A stretch of DNA of 25,429 nucleotides from Flavisolibacter sp. (GTDB taxonomy: Bacteria; Bacteroidota; Bacteroidia; Chitinophagales; Chitinophagaceae). Where the stretch lies: positions 1 to 25,429 of the forward strand of contig JAGIAB010000008.1 of NCBI GenBank assembly GCA_017745135.1. Direction: 5' to 3'. The translations under genes and the position numbers were made by a program. The notes under the pieces were generated by a model, which had not been told where the DNA came from, did no database searches, and saw only the letters and a program-made list of their open reading frames with translations. Shown in pieces: positions 14,300 to 21,357 of this stretch. Numbering within the stretch: the first letter of the stretch is position 1; each line of letters opens with the position of its first letter.

Positions 14300-15202
14300 A
14301 TGCGATCAAAATTTTTATTAGTACTTCTTCTTGGCTCAGTTGTTTTTTTCTCCTGCAGAAAAGAAGACCCATTGGTAGTGGATGATATTTCCGGACTTGG
14401 AGGCGACACCTGGACACCCACTGCTATCGATAAATGGCTGCACGATACTTTGGTAATACCTTATAACATCGCTACAAAATATAAATGGGATCAGTCTGAA
14501 TTGGATCTCAATAAAAACATTGTTCCTCCAAAAGAAGAGAAAGTGATACCGGTTATGCGATCAGTAAAAAGGGTTTGGATGGAACCTTATATTTTGCAGG
14601 GAGGTGAGCTTTTCTTTAAAAGATATTCTCCAAAACTTTTTGTATTGGCAGGCAGTGCCAACTGGAACATGGATGGAAGCATTACTTTGGGAACTGCGGA
14701 GGGCGGACGCAAAATTGTTCTTTACCTGTTGAACGATTTCAAAAACAAAACCATGGCTGGTTATGTCCCTGCAGATTCGGCCGTTCTGAAACAAATGTTC
14801 CATGTAATACATCACGAATTTTCGCACATACTGGATCAAACCATTCGCAGGCCGGTTGAATTTGACAATGTAACCAAAGGGTTTTATACAGCAGACTGGA
14901 TCAATACAAATGACTATGCGGCACGGCAGGATGGATATGTAACCGCTTATGCTTTATCAAGTCCGGGGGAAGATTTTGCAGAAATGATTTCTATTATGCT
15001 GATTGAAGGAAAATCAGGATTTGATGCCATAGTAAACAGCATAACCGGCAGCAGTGTTCGTGGCACAACCGCCGCAGAAGCAAAGGCTAAGCTGAGACAA
15101 AAAGAATCCATCGTAGTGAATTATTTTAAGCAGGCGTGGAATATTGATTTTTATACCCTGCAACTACGTGTAAGGAACGCAATCGTAAATGAAATTTATT
15201 AA
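14300..15202 (+). CDS. SusCD-associated zinc metallohydrolase lipoprotein
   Basis: A 300-residue lipoprotein (lipobox C19, FFSCRK) with a zinc site HEFSH at 172-176: H172 and H176 bind metal and E173 is the general base. E228 in EDFAEM (224-229), 52 residues on, is the probable third ligand, as in gluzincins. It matches the family described as substrate import-associated zinc metallohydrolase lipoprotein, within the putative zinc-binding metallopeptidase group (Peptidase_Mx1), whose genes sit next to SusC/SusD pairs. It probably cuts or trims the ligand at the cell surface. It starts 14 bases after the susD stop. Peptide substrate is an inference; activity has not been shown from sequence. 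Confidence 0.82.
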   Translation: MRSKFLLVLLLGSVVFFSCRKEDPLVVDDISGLGGDTWTPTAIDKWLHDTLVIPYNIATKYKWDQSELDLNKNIVPPKEEKVIPVMRSVKRVWMEPYILQGGELFFKRYSPKLFVLAGSANWNMDGSITLGTAEGGRKIVLYLLNDFKNKTMAGYVPADSAVLKQMFHVIHHEFSHILDQTIRRPVEFDNVTKGFYTADWINTNDYAARQDGYVTAYALSSPGEDFAEMISIMLIEGKSGFDAIVNSITGSSVRGTTAAEAKAKLRQKESIVVNYFKQAWNIDFYTLQLRVRNAIVNEIY

Positions 15203-15216
15203 TCAATACATCGGCA

Positions 15217-16536
15217 ATGAACCGAAAAAATTATTTTAAGATCAGTGTTGTTCTTTTGATCTCTTCTGTATTTATTTTTTCTGCGTGCAAAAAATATGAT
15301 ACAGCATTTAAAGAATCTCCCGACCAGCGTATCAATACTGCTTTAGCAAAATACGAATCTGCATTGACAGGTTCGGCTGCCGGATGGAACGGAACCATCC
15401 GCACCCAAAATGGTGCTATTTACCATTTTCATTTTCGCTTTGATAATTCGAACCGTGTCAACATGTTTTCCGATTTCAACCTGGAAACTGCTACAACAGC
15501 AAGAGAAAGCAGCTATCGTTTAAAGGCTTTGCAAACACCGGCTCTTCTTTTTGATACCTATTCTTATCTGCACCTGCTCTCTGATCCTGATGCTGCTGTA
15601 AATGGAGGCGACTATGGAGTAGGCCTTGCTTCTGATTTTGAATTTTCCCTGGATTCTTTAACTGCAGACAGTGTGTTGCTTACAGGCAGAGTACATGGTA
15701 CTAAACTTACTCTGGTTAAAGCTACCCAGGCAGATTTTGATGCATGGCAAAATGGTAGATGGGCCACTACATTGGGATTTGAAAACATCAATAAAATCCT
15801 GAACTATTTCAGAAGAATAAATATTGGCGGGGTCAATTACGATGTAAGAATTAATTCGGTTTCAAGAACCGTAACATTTACCTGGGTAGATGGCGGAGGT
15901 AATTCAAGGCAGTTCACCACTTCCTATTCTTATAGTGCTACAGGAGTTGTATTTGTTACGCCCTTCAATACCGGCACACAAACTTTGAACGGGTTGGAAA
16001 TTGTAAGCTGGGATGCAACAAATGGTGTATTGAACGTAAAAGTAAGCGGCACTGCTACAACCATATCTGGTGCTAACAAACCTTTAAAAGTTGATCTTTC
16101 GGCTCCACAAAGATGGTGGCAAACTGCAGCCAGCAGTGGAGGCTATTGGATTTCACTTGATGGATTTCATGTGAATGGTGTAGATGATGCCTTTAATCTA
16201 AAATCGGTCCCCAATTATTATTTCGTGGTGTATTGGCCGAACTACAACCCTGGCAGCAACGATTTGTTTGCTCCCGTATTTATTAATGCGGCTGGAAATG
16301 GATTAGAGCTCTTATATGGCGCAGCACCAAGAGCACAGTTCACAGTTGATGGTCGTGCCATATTTACGAATCTTGGCTTTTATGGAACGTATCCTTCATC
16401 GGGTCCGGTACGACAATCCTTAAACCAGTTGTTACTGCCACAGGGTTATTATTTTGTACAAACGGGTCCGTCTTCGTACGACATGGTAAGTTCAACCGAT
16501 GCAAAAGCATGGATCAGTCTTGAATTGGTACAATAA
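15217..16536 (+). CDS. DUF4302 lipoprotein
   Basis: A 439-residue lipoprotein (signal 1-23, lipobox C24, FSACKKYDTAF). The opening after the lipid anchor, SPDQRINTALAKYESAL then AAGWNGTI and FHFRFDNSNRVNMFSDF, is typical of DUF4302 proteins, which are found beside SusCD genes in Bacteroidota. The rest is beta-rich with many aromatic residues, in keeping with a ligand-binding surface protein. No enzyme motif is seen. Fourteen bases separate it from the metallohydrolase gene. Its likely role is an accessory binding protein on the same importer. Family name from memory of the N-terminal pattern. Confidence 0.72.
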   Translation: MNRKNYFKISVVLLISSVFIFSACKKYDTAFKESPDQRINTALAKYESALTGSAAGWNGTIRTQNGAIYHFHFRFDNSNRVNMFSDFNLETATTARESSYRLKALQTPALLFDTYSYLHLLSDPDAAVNGGDYGVGLASDFEFSLDSLTADSVLLTGRVHGTKLTLVKATQADFDAWQNGRWATTLGFENINKILNYFRRINIGGVNYDVRINSVSRTVTFTWVDGGGNSRQFTTSYSYSATGVVFVTPFNTGTQTLNGLEIVSWDATNGVLNVKVSGTATTISGANKPLKVDLSAPQRWWQTAASSGGYWISLDGFHVNGVDDAFNLKSVPNYYFVVYWPNYNPGSNDLFAPVFINAAGNGLELLYGAAPRAQFTVDGRAIFTNLGFYGTYPSSGPVRQSLNQLLLPQGYYFVQTGPSSYDMVSSTDAKAWISLELVQ

Positions 16537-16621
16537 AATTTTGATGCGTAGTCAACGGTGAGCGGATGGAAATTGTTATCTTCAAAAACATATCATATTA
16601 ATCACACAAAACCGAAAATTT

Positions 16622-17215
16622 ATGAGAAAGACCTTCCGGCTATTACCATTTATATTGAGTATAGCTTTGATTACGACTATTGTTTCATGCAGCAAAGAAG
16701 GACCAGCAGGGCCGGCAGGTGCAGCGGGACCAGCAGGGCCACAAGGACCTTCAGGACCAGCGGGGCCAGCAGGACCGGCAGGAACAGCGAATGTTATTTA
16801 TTCGGATTGGTTGGATGTGGCATTTACCCCTCTAAAGGATACTCAGACAAATGGAACAATTGATACGGTTGCATGGACAGGTCGTATAAATGCTGCAAAA
16901 TTGGATTTGAATATTTTAAACAAAGGAGAAATTAAAGTGTATCTCAACGCTGGAAATTCAACTTCTCCATTTGTAGCGCCTTTGCCGTTAACCGACTTAG
17001 TCTATAACTATCTATTCATACGAAGCATGAACCCTTACTTTTCGGTTGGCCGTATAGACCTTCTTTCTACCGATGATGGTTCAACAGAAACTTTTCAGGG
17101 GGCTAAATATTATCAATATCGTTATATATTAATACCAGGCGGAACAACTGCACGTTCAGCAATAAATTGGAATGATTATAAACAGGTACAGAAATATCTA
17201 GGATTAAAAGATTAA
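16622..17215 (+). CDS. Collagen-like repeat lipoprotein
   Basis: A 197-residue lipoprotein (signal 1-22, lipobox C23, TIVSCSKEG). Right after the anchor are ten unbroken Gly-X-Y triplets (about 27-56), mostly Gly-Pro-Ala, then a non-repetitive beta-rich domain of about 140 residues ending YLGLKD. Ten triplets are enough for a short trimeric collagen stalk that would hold the C-terminal domain off the cell surface. The gene lies 85 bases after the DUF4302 gene in the same direction and ends just before a strong terminator, so it is probably the last gene of the SusCD operon. The function of the C-terminal domain is not recognisable. A frame on the same strand from 16558 is a shadow of the Gly-rich region. 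Confidence 0.82.
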   Translation: MRKTFRLLPFILSIALITTIVSCSKEGPAGPAGAAGPAGPQGPSGPAGPAGPAGTANVIYSDWLDVAFTPLKDTQTNGTIDTVAWTGRINAAKLDLNILNKGEIKVYLNAGNSTSPFVAPLPLTDLVYNYLFIRSMNPYFSVGRIDLLSTDDGSTETFQGAKYYQYRYILIPGGTTARSAINWNDYKQVQKYLGLKD

Positions 17216-17230
17216 ACCTAATTCTTTCAA

Positions 17231-17266
17231 ATAAAAAAGGGTTGTTTGATTACAACCCTTTTTTAT
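17231..17266. terminator. Strong bidirectional intrinsic terminator
   Basis: AAAAAAGGGTTGT (17233-17245), loop TTGATT, ACAACCCTTTTTT (17252-17264): a perfect 13-bp stem extendable to 15 with the flanking A/T pairs. It has an A-tract before and a T-tract after, so it can stop transcripts from the SusCD operon (plus) and from icd (minus), which converge here. Confidence 0.92.
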
Positions 17267-17288
17267 TTGCGTTTCCTGATGAAAAATT

Positions 17289-18740
17289 TTATTGTCCCTG
17301 CGCCAAGCTATACGCTCTTTTATCTCCCCACATATTCAACAACTCCAGCGAGCAAATTTTATAATCAGCGCTTAAGCTTACATACAAACCAATAATATCC
17401 TGTTGTGTTAGTGCCTGCTCATTCAAAGCTTCAAATCGAAGATTGTATTGATTCACAAGATTGGTGTATTTAGAACCTGTAGGCCAAACCTGGGTACCAC
17501 GATTACTAATGCTGAGCAGTTTGAACTTCGTTCCTCCATGATGCAAACATTTTTGTGCAATGCTGTCCGGCTGATCGATGCTTTCAATAAACATATCAAC
17601 ACCCACAATTTTTTCCTGCTCATCTTCTTTCGAAACCATCATAGCATTTCTATCTAAATGGCACACCGCAGGTGTTTCAGGATTGTTGGCTAACAATGGT
17701 CTCGCATTCGCTTTAGGCGTTTTACCAAAATTAGAAATAATGGCATCGGCAAACTGAGTTGTATTTAATGAGGGAGTAGAACGATCACCAAAATCGCCGG
17801 TATGAATTCCCTGCTCCAAAGTATAGAGCAATGCATTTTCGATGACTGCAGCATTTTCCGTAAAACCGAGGTGCCGAAGCATAGCCAGCCCGCTCAACAA
17901 TAAAGCTGTGGGATTGGCAATGTTTTTCCCGGCAATATCAGGGGCCGTTCCGTGCACAGCTTCAAAAATGGAAATATGATCTCCAATGTTCGCAGAAGGG
18001 GCAAAACCCAATCCTCCCACCAACCCGGCACATAGGTCAGAAATAATATCACCCTGTAAATTGGTCATCACAATCACATCATATTGCTCAGGTTTCACCA
18101 CCAATTGCATAGCAAGGTCATCTACAATTTTATCATCTGCTTTTAAATCAGGAAATTCTTTTGCTACCTCATAAAAACATTCAAGGAACAACCCATCCGT
18201 CAGCTTCATGATGTTAGCCTTGTGGCCGCAGGTAATTCTTCTTGCTCCCTTTTGCTTAGCCATTTCAAAAGCATAACGGATCACCTGCATGCTTCCAGGT
18301 CTTGTAATAAAACGTCGGCTTAAAGCCACATCATGGGTAAGCATGTGCTCAATACCACCGTAAGTGTCTTCAATATTTTCGCGAACAATGGTAAGGTCGA
18401 TAAGGATCCCGGCCTTACTAAAAACGGTATCTACTCCGTGAAGTGTTTGAAAGGTTCGTTTATTGGCGTACGTATTCCAGGTCTTTCGTGCAGTCACATT
18501 CACACTTTTTACTCCTTTGCCTTTGGGAGTTTCCATCGGACCTTTGAATAAAATCCCCAATTCTTCGATAACCCTTTGAGCTTCGGGAGTCATGCCGTTG
18601 GAAAAGCCTTTATCAAATACCCACTTCCCCATCTCAACAAATTCATATTCAAGGCTTACTTTGTTGGCGTCGAAAATTTTCAACACTGCGTCCATAATTT
18701 CGGGACCAATGCCGTCGCCCTTTGCCACTGCTATCTTCAT
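17289..18740 (-). CDS. icd: NADP-dependent isocitrate dehydrogenase, long (Thermus/Rickettsia) type
   Basis: Converts isocitrate to 2-oxoglutarate and CO2 in the citric acid cycle. Length is 483. Motifs of the isocitrate/isopropylmalate dehydrogenase fold: GDGIGPEI (8-15), RENIEDTYGG (120-129), and the signature NLQGDIISDLCAGLVGG (227-243) with the metal-binding Asp residues, then HGTAPDIAGKNIANP (263-277). The catalytic core ends near residue 340. A further 140 residues form the C-terminal extension seen in the Thermus-type enzymes and absent from the E. coli type. Cofactor preference (NADP) is inferred from this subgroup. It is monocistronic, convergent with the SusCD operon across a shared terminator and divergent from apaG. 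Confidence 0.9.
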   Translation of the reverse strand: MKIAVAKGDGIGPEIMDAVLKIFDANKVSLEYEFVEMGKWVFDKGFSNGMTPEAQRVIEELGILFKGPMETPKGKGVKSVNVTARKTWNTYANKRTFQTLHGVDTVFSKAGILIDLTIVRENIEDTYGGIEHMLTHDVALSRRFITRPGSMQVIRYAFEMAKQKGARRITCGHKANIMKLTDGLFLECFYEVAKEFPDLKADDKIVDDLAMQLVVKPEQYDVIVMTNLQGDIISDLCAGLVGGLGFAPSANIGDHISIFEAVHGTAPDIAGKNIANPTALLLSGLAMLRHLGFTENAAVIENALLYTLEQGIHTGDFGDRSTPSLNTTQFADAIISNFGKTPKANARPLLANNPETPAVCHLDRNAMMVSKEDEQEKIVGVDMFIESIDQPDSIAQKCLHHGGTKFKLLSISNRGTQVWPTGSKYTNLVNQYNLRFEALNEQALTQQDIIGLYVSLSADYKICSLELLNMWGDKRAYSLAQGQ

Positions 18741-18760
18741 TTCGTATAGGTTTAGAGCGA

Positions 18761-18794
18761 CAAAAATAAATCTTGTAGAAAGTTTTTCCCCAAA
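18761..18794 (-). promoter_or_regulatory. Candidate icd promoter
   Basis: On the minus strand TATTTTTG (18768-18761) is a perfect TAnnTTTG -7 box. A TTTG (18794-18791) lies 22 bases further upstream, close to the usual 19-21 spacing for the -33 element. The leader before the ATG at 18740 would be short, about 14 bases. Confidence 0.55.
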
Positions 18795-18851
18795 TAAATA
18801 CAGTGTTAAATTGGCAACAACTTTGTTTTATACTAATCGAACCAAATTTGA

Positions 18852-19244
18852 ATGGCTATGGTAAGCATGATTTCGGAAGGTGTTAAGGTAAGCGTGGAAA
18901 CATTTTATCAGCAGGATTATTCCAATCCTCTGCAATCGGAGTTCATGTTCGCATACCGCATTACGATAGAAAACCATAATGGATTCCCGGTGAAATTGCA
19001 CAGCCGTCACTGGCATATATTCGACAGTGATGGAAGCTATCGCGAAGTAGAAGGTGAAGGTGTGGTAGGCATGCAGCCGGTGATCAGTGCAAGCGAGGAA
19101 TATCAATATGTGAGCGGATGTAATTTACATACTGAGATTGGCAGAATGCACGGCTCTTACCTGATGGAGAATTTACATACCAAAGAATTGTTTGAAGTAA
19201 ATATTCCCGCCTTTGATATGGTAACTCCGTTTAAGTATAATTAG
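18852..19244 (+). CDS. apaG: ApaG-family protein
   Basis: A small protein of about 130 residues with an immunoglobulin-like beta fold. The family signature GVVGMQPV (70-77) and YVSGC (86-90) are present, as is the opening VKVSVETFYQ (11-20). ApaG was linked to Mg2+/Co2+ resistance and Ap4A levels in Enterobacteria; its exact role is not settled, and it resembles the C-terminal domain of some F-box proteins. Three in-frame ATGs (18852, 18858, 18867) are close together; 18858 also fits the family well. It is a single gene, divergent from icd, followed by its own hairpin terminator. Confidence 0.88.
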   Translation: MAMVSMISEGVKVSVETFYQQDYSNPLQSEFMFAYRITIENHNGFPVKLHSRHWHIFDSDGSYREVEGEGVVGMQPVISASEEYQYVSGCNLHTEIGRMHGSYLMENLHTKELFEVNIPAFDMVTPFKYN

Positions 19245-19291
19245 TCTTCCGAACGGGCATTTAGGGAGATTGGATGAATGGAAAAATATTG

Positions 19292-19317
19292 AAGTCTTCG
19301 TAGTGAAGACTTTTTTT
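19292..19317 (+). terminator. Intrinsic terminator of apaG
   Basis: AAGTCTTC (19292-19299), loop GTAGT, GAAGACTT (19305-19312), followed by a run of T to 19317. A perfect 8-bp stem, 48 bases after the apaG stop codon. Confidence 0.85.
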
Positions 19318-19495
19318 GGTAAAGTTTCGTTTTCTTTTGTGTTATCTGTGAGAGATTTTTTTATGAACCAGAAGTCTATCTATCTATTCAGCTTTCGTTG
19401 CGTCGCACAGCGTATACGTTCTTATCGCTATTGTACATTGTGAAGGAGTCATCACAAACACAAACCTTTTTATCAAGGAGCATTAAAGAATCAGC
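19318..19495. other. Non-coding gap between apaG terminator and the SUI1 gene
   Basis: No gene is visible; the longest frame starting with ATG is about 26 codons. It has a TCTATCTATCTATTC microrepeat near 19376-19390 and an uneven stretch around GCGTCGCACAGCGTATACG that looks like part of a dispersed repeat, although this cannot be confirmed from one copy. Confidence 0.4.
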
Positions 19496-19840
19496 CTAAA
19501 TTCTTTTCGCATTGGTATATCCATTCTTCTGAAACCATTGTAACAGTTTTTCCCTCTGATCTCCCTGTATAATAATCTCGCCATCTTTTGCAGAGCCGCC
19601 GGTACCGCAATAGTTTTTCAATTTTTTTCCAATATCTTCCAGGTCTTCTTCTTTGCCAATAAAACCTTCAATTAAAGTAACGGTTTTACCGCCACGATGT
19701 TTTGTTTCCAATCGTATACGCAGCTTCTGCTGTTTTGCAGGCAATGTCTCAGCACTTTGTTCCTCTTCATTTTCGAATTGAAAATTCGGATCAGTGCTGT
19801 AAACAAATCCGCGTTTATCGCTTTTATTTTTCTTACTCAT
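19496..19840 (-). CDS. SUI1/YciH-like translation initiation factor
   Basis: A 114-residue homologue of eukaryotic eIF1 and of E. coli YciH, which bind the small ribosomal subunit near the P site and may favour correct start codon choice. A basic, disordered N-terminus (1-40) precedes the SUI1 domain with HRGGKTVTLIEGF (48-60), CGTGGSAKDG (78-87) and IQGD (91-94). It lies 49 bases downstream of nadC in the same direction and is probably cotranscribed with it. The gap holds a 9-base-period array. Its role in Bacteroidota is not established. Confidence 0.9.
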   Translation of the reverse strand: MSKKNKSDKRGFVYSTDPNFQFENEEEQSAETLPAKQQKLRIRLETKHRGGKTVTLIEGFIGKEEDLEDIGKKLKNYCGTGGSAKDGEIIIQGDQREKLLQWFQKNGYTNAKRI

Positions 19841-19850
19841 TGATCGAAAA

Positions 19851-19886
19851 AATTATCCCAAAAATCCCATTAATCTTACAAATCCC
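19851..19886 (-). repeat. 9-base-period array between nadC and the SUI1 gene
   Basis: Read on the minus strand, four units follow each other: GGGATTTGT, AAGATTAAT, GGGATTTTT and GGGATAATT. It begins four bases after the nadC stop and ends ten bases before the SUI1 start, so it fills almost the whole intergenic space. Unit one matches that of the array after gldB. Confidence 0.6.
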
Positions 19887-19889
19887 GGT

Positions 19890-20747
19890 TCAGACTTCTG
19901 CTTTCAAACTTAAATCCAAACTCTTTGCCTGGTGAATAACTGCACCAACGCTAACGTAATCAACATTGGTGGCTGCATATTCTTCAATATTATCTAAATT
20001 AATTCCGCCACTGGCTTCGGTTTCAAAAGCACCGTCGATTAATTGCAATGCTTCAGTAATTTGTTGAGGTGAGAAGTTATCCAACATTAGACGAAACACT
20101 TTTCCTTTTCCAATGCTTACTGCTTTCTGAACATCTTCCAGTGATCTTGTTTCCACTTCAATTTTTAAATCGGGACGGTAACGCTCAACATAATCATAAG
20201 CTCTGTTAATTGCTTGTTCTATTCCGCCACTATAATCAATGTGATTATCCTTTAGCATGATCATGTCATACAAACCAAAGCGGTGATTGATACCGCCTCC
20301 AATCCTAACCGCTTCTTTTTCCAACAAACGAAAATTGGGAGTTGTTTTTCTTGTATCCAATAATTTGGTTTTGTAGCCTTCCAACTTTTTTGTGTATTGT
20401 TTTGTAAGTGTGGCGATCCCACTCATCCTTTGCATACAGTTCAATACTAAACGTTCCAGTTGCAAAATGGTATGAACAAACGTTTCCACTTCAAAAGCTA
20501 TTTCACCAGCTTTCATTTCTTCACCATCGCTCTTGTGCCGGATAAAATGCGAGCTGATTTTTTTGCATTTGAATATCTTTTCCGCAACATCAACACCGGC
20601 TAAAATTCCGTCCTGCTTAATTTTTAAAACGGCTTTACCTTTTACATCTGCAGGCATGCAGCATAAAGTAGAGTGATCGCCATCGCCAACATCCTCCTTC
20701 AAAGCTTCATCAATCAGTCTGTACAGGTGTACATCAAAATCTTTCAT
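19890..20747 (-). CDS. nadC: Nicotinate-nucleotide pyrophosphorylase (carboxylating)
   Basis: Converts quinolinate and PRPP to nicotinate mononucleotide, CO2 and PPi in de novo NAD synthesis. At 285 residues it has the normal length. Motifs: EDVGDGDHST (18-27), the helix LNCMQRMSGIATLT, DTRKTTP (131-137, substrate-binding Arg and Lys), GGGINHRFGLYD (150-161), LKDNHI (165-170), and the barrel end EASGGINLDNIEEYA with VSVGAVIH. It is the second NAD biosynthesis gene in the window after nadE, but not in an operon with it. A -7-like box lies only four bases before the ATG. Confidence 0.95.
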   Translation of the reverse strand: MKDFDVHLYRLIDEALKEDVGDGDHSTLCCMPADVKGKAVLKIKQDGILAGVDVAEKIFKCKKISSHFIRHKSDGEEMKAGEIAFEVETFVHTILQLERLVLNCMQRMSGIATLTKQYTKKLEGYKTKLLDTRKTTPNFRLLEKEAVRIGGGINHRFGLYDMIMLKDNHIDYSGGIEQAINRAYDYVERYRPDLKIEVETRSLEDVQKAVSIGKGKVFRLMLDNFSPQQITEALQLIDGAFETEASGGINLDNIEEYAATNVDYVSVGAVIHQAKSLDLSLKAEV

Positions 20748-20751
20748 TGGG

Positions 20752-20759
20752 CAAAATTA
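20752..20759 (-). promoter_or_regulatory. TAnnTTTG box directly before nadC
   Basis: The minus strand reads TAATTTTG, a full match to the -7 consensus, ending four bases before the nadC ATG. If used, transcription would begin at or within a few bases of the start codon, giving a leaderless mRNA. No good -33 element is seen, and AT-rich DNA gives such matches by chance. Confidence 0.35.
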
Positions 20760-20803
20760 TGCGTAATGAATAATCGGAATGAGTGGTAGAAAGTTTCTTT
20801 CAT

Positions 20804-20831
20804 AAAAAAACCCATCTCTAAAGACGGGTTC
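20804..20831 (-). terminator. Intrinsic terminator of the DUF4783 gene
   Basis: On the minus strand AACCCGTC (20830-20823) and GAGATGGGTT (20818-20809) pair around a short loop, with one G-T pair, followed by a run of T (20810-20804). It lies 21 bases after the stop and about 57 bases before the nadC start, so nadC needs its own promoter or readthrough. Confidence 0.75.
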
Positions 20832-20851
20832 ATTAAATTCTTCTTATTTCA

Positions 20852-21238
20852 TCAAGAGGCTTTGAACCTGATTTCTTTAATCAACTGTTTATTGTCCTTT
20901 GCTCTCATGAACACTGTTGTGCGATAAACACCAGATCTCGTTTTTAAATTTCCTATACAATATTGACCGCTTCCATTCTCTCCTTTGAATTGAACATCAA
21001 AGCCTGTAACACCATTGTTATTAAAAAAATCTTTAAGCACCATCACGGCCTGCGCCCTGCTGTAGTTATCTGATTTGCCGGGAAGTGATATCTCAACATT
21101 GTCATCAATGTACTTAGATAGTTCCTGTGCATTGCCTGTCTTTAAAGCATTGATCACATCATCTAAACCTGCAATTGGTTTAAATGCTGTCATAAAAAAG
21201 GCAATAACAAGAGTGGAAAGAAAGATGATCTTTCTCAT
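20852..21238 (-). CDS. DUF4783 family exported protein
   Basis: A 128-residue secreted protein. I start at the ATG at 21238 (MRKIIFLSTLVIAFFMTAFKP), which gives a proper signal peptide; an in-frame ATG at 21277 would put 13 extra residues before it. The mature part has the NTF2-like pattern of DUF4783: LDDVINALKTGNAQELSKY, a conserved VEISLPGKSDNYSRAQA, LKDFFNNN, and the ending FMRAKDNKQLIKEIRFK. DUF4783 proteins of Bacteroidota are commonly encoded next to nadC, as here; the function is unknown. It is divergent from gpmI. Confidence 0.82.
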   Translation of the reverse strand: MRKIIFLSTLVIAFFMTAFKPIAGLDDVINALKTGNAQELSKYIDDNVEISLPGKSDNYSRAQAVMVLKDFFNNNGVTGFDVQFKGENGSGQYCIGNLKTRSGVYRTTVFMRAKDNKQLIKEIRFKAS

Positions 21239-21330
21239 AAAAATTTGTTTGCAAGCTATCGTCGAATAGTATGCCATTAATTTTATTGAAATTGGTTGGC
21301 TCTAAATTAAACAAAACCTTCACCTTTTTA

Positions 21331-21338
21331 TAGCTTTG
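21331..21338 (+). promoter_or_regulatory. Candidate -7 box for gpmI
   Basis: TAGCTTTG within TATAGCTTTGCGGCC is a perfect TAnnTTTG match and shares 12 bases with the moxR box. The transcript would start near 21345, leaving a leader of about 13 bases. No -33 TTTG is seen at normal spacing. Confidence 0.6.
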
Positions 21339-21357
21339 CGGCCTGAATTCAAAAAAC

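Noticed and set aside
16558..16863. Arg/Ser/Thr-rich frame across the collagen repeat
   Set aside because: It is the shifted reading of the Gly-Pro-Ala codons and starts before the real lipoprotein gene.
9387..17215. Polysaccharide utilisation locus
   Set aside because: There is no glycoside hydrolase, lyase or sugar sensor; the only enzyme is a metallohydrolase.
19318..19495. Small RNA or short gene after apaG
   Set aside because: No promoter box with a matching terminator and no frame beyond about 26 codons.
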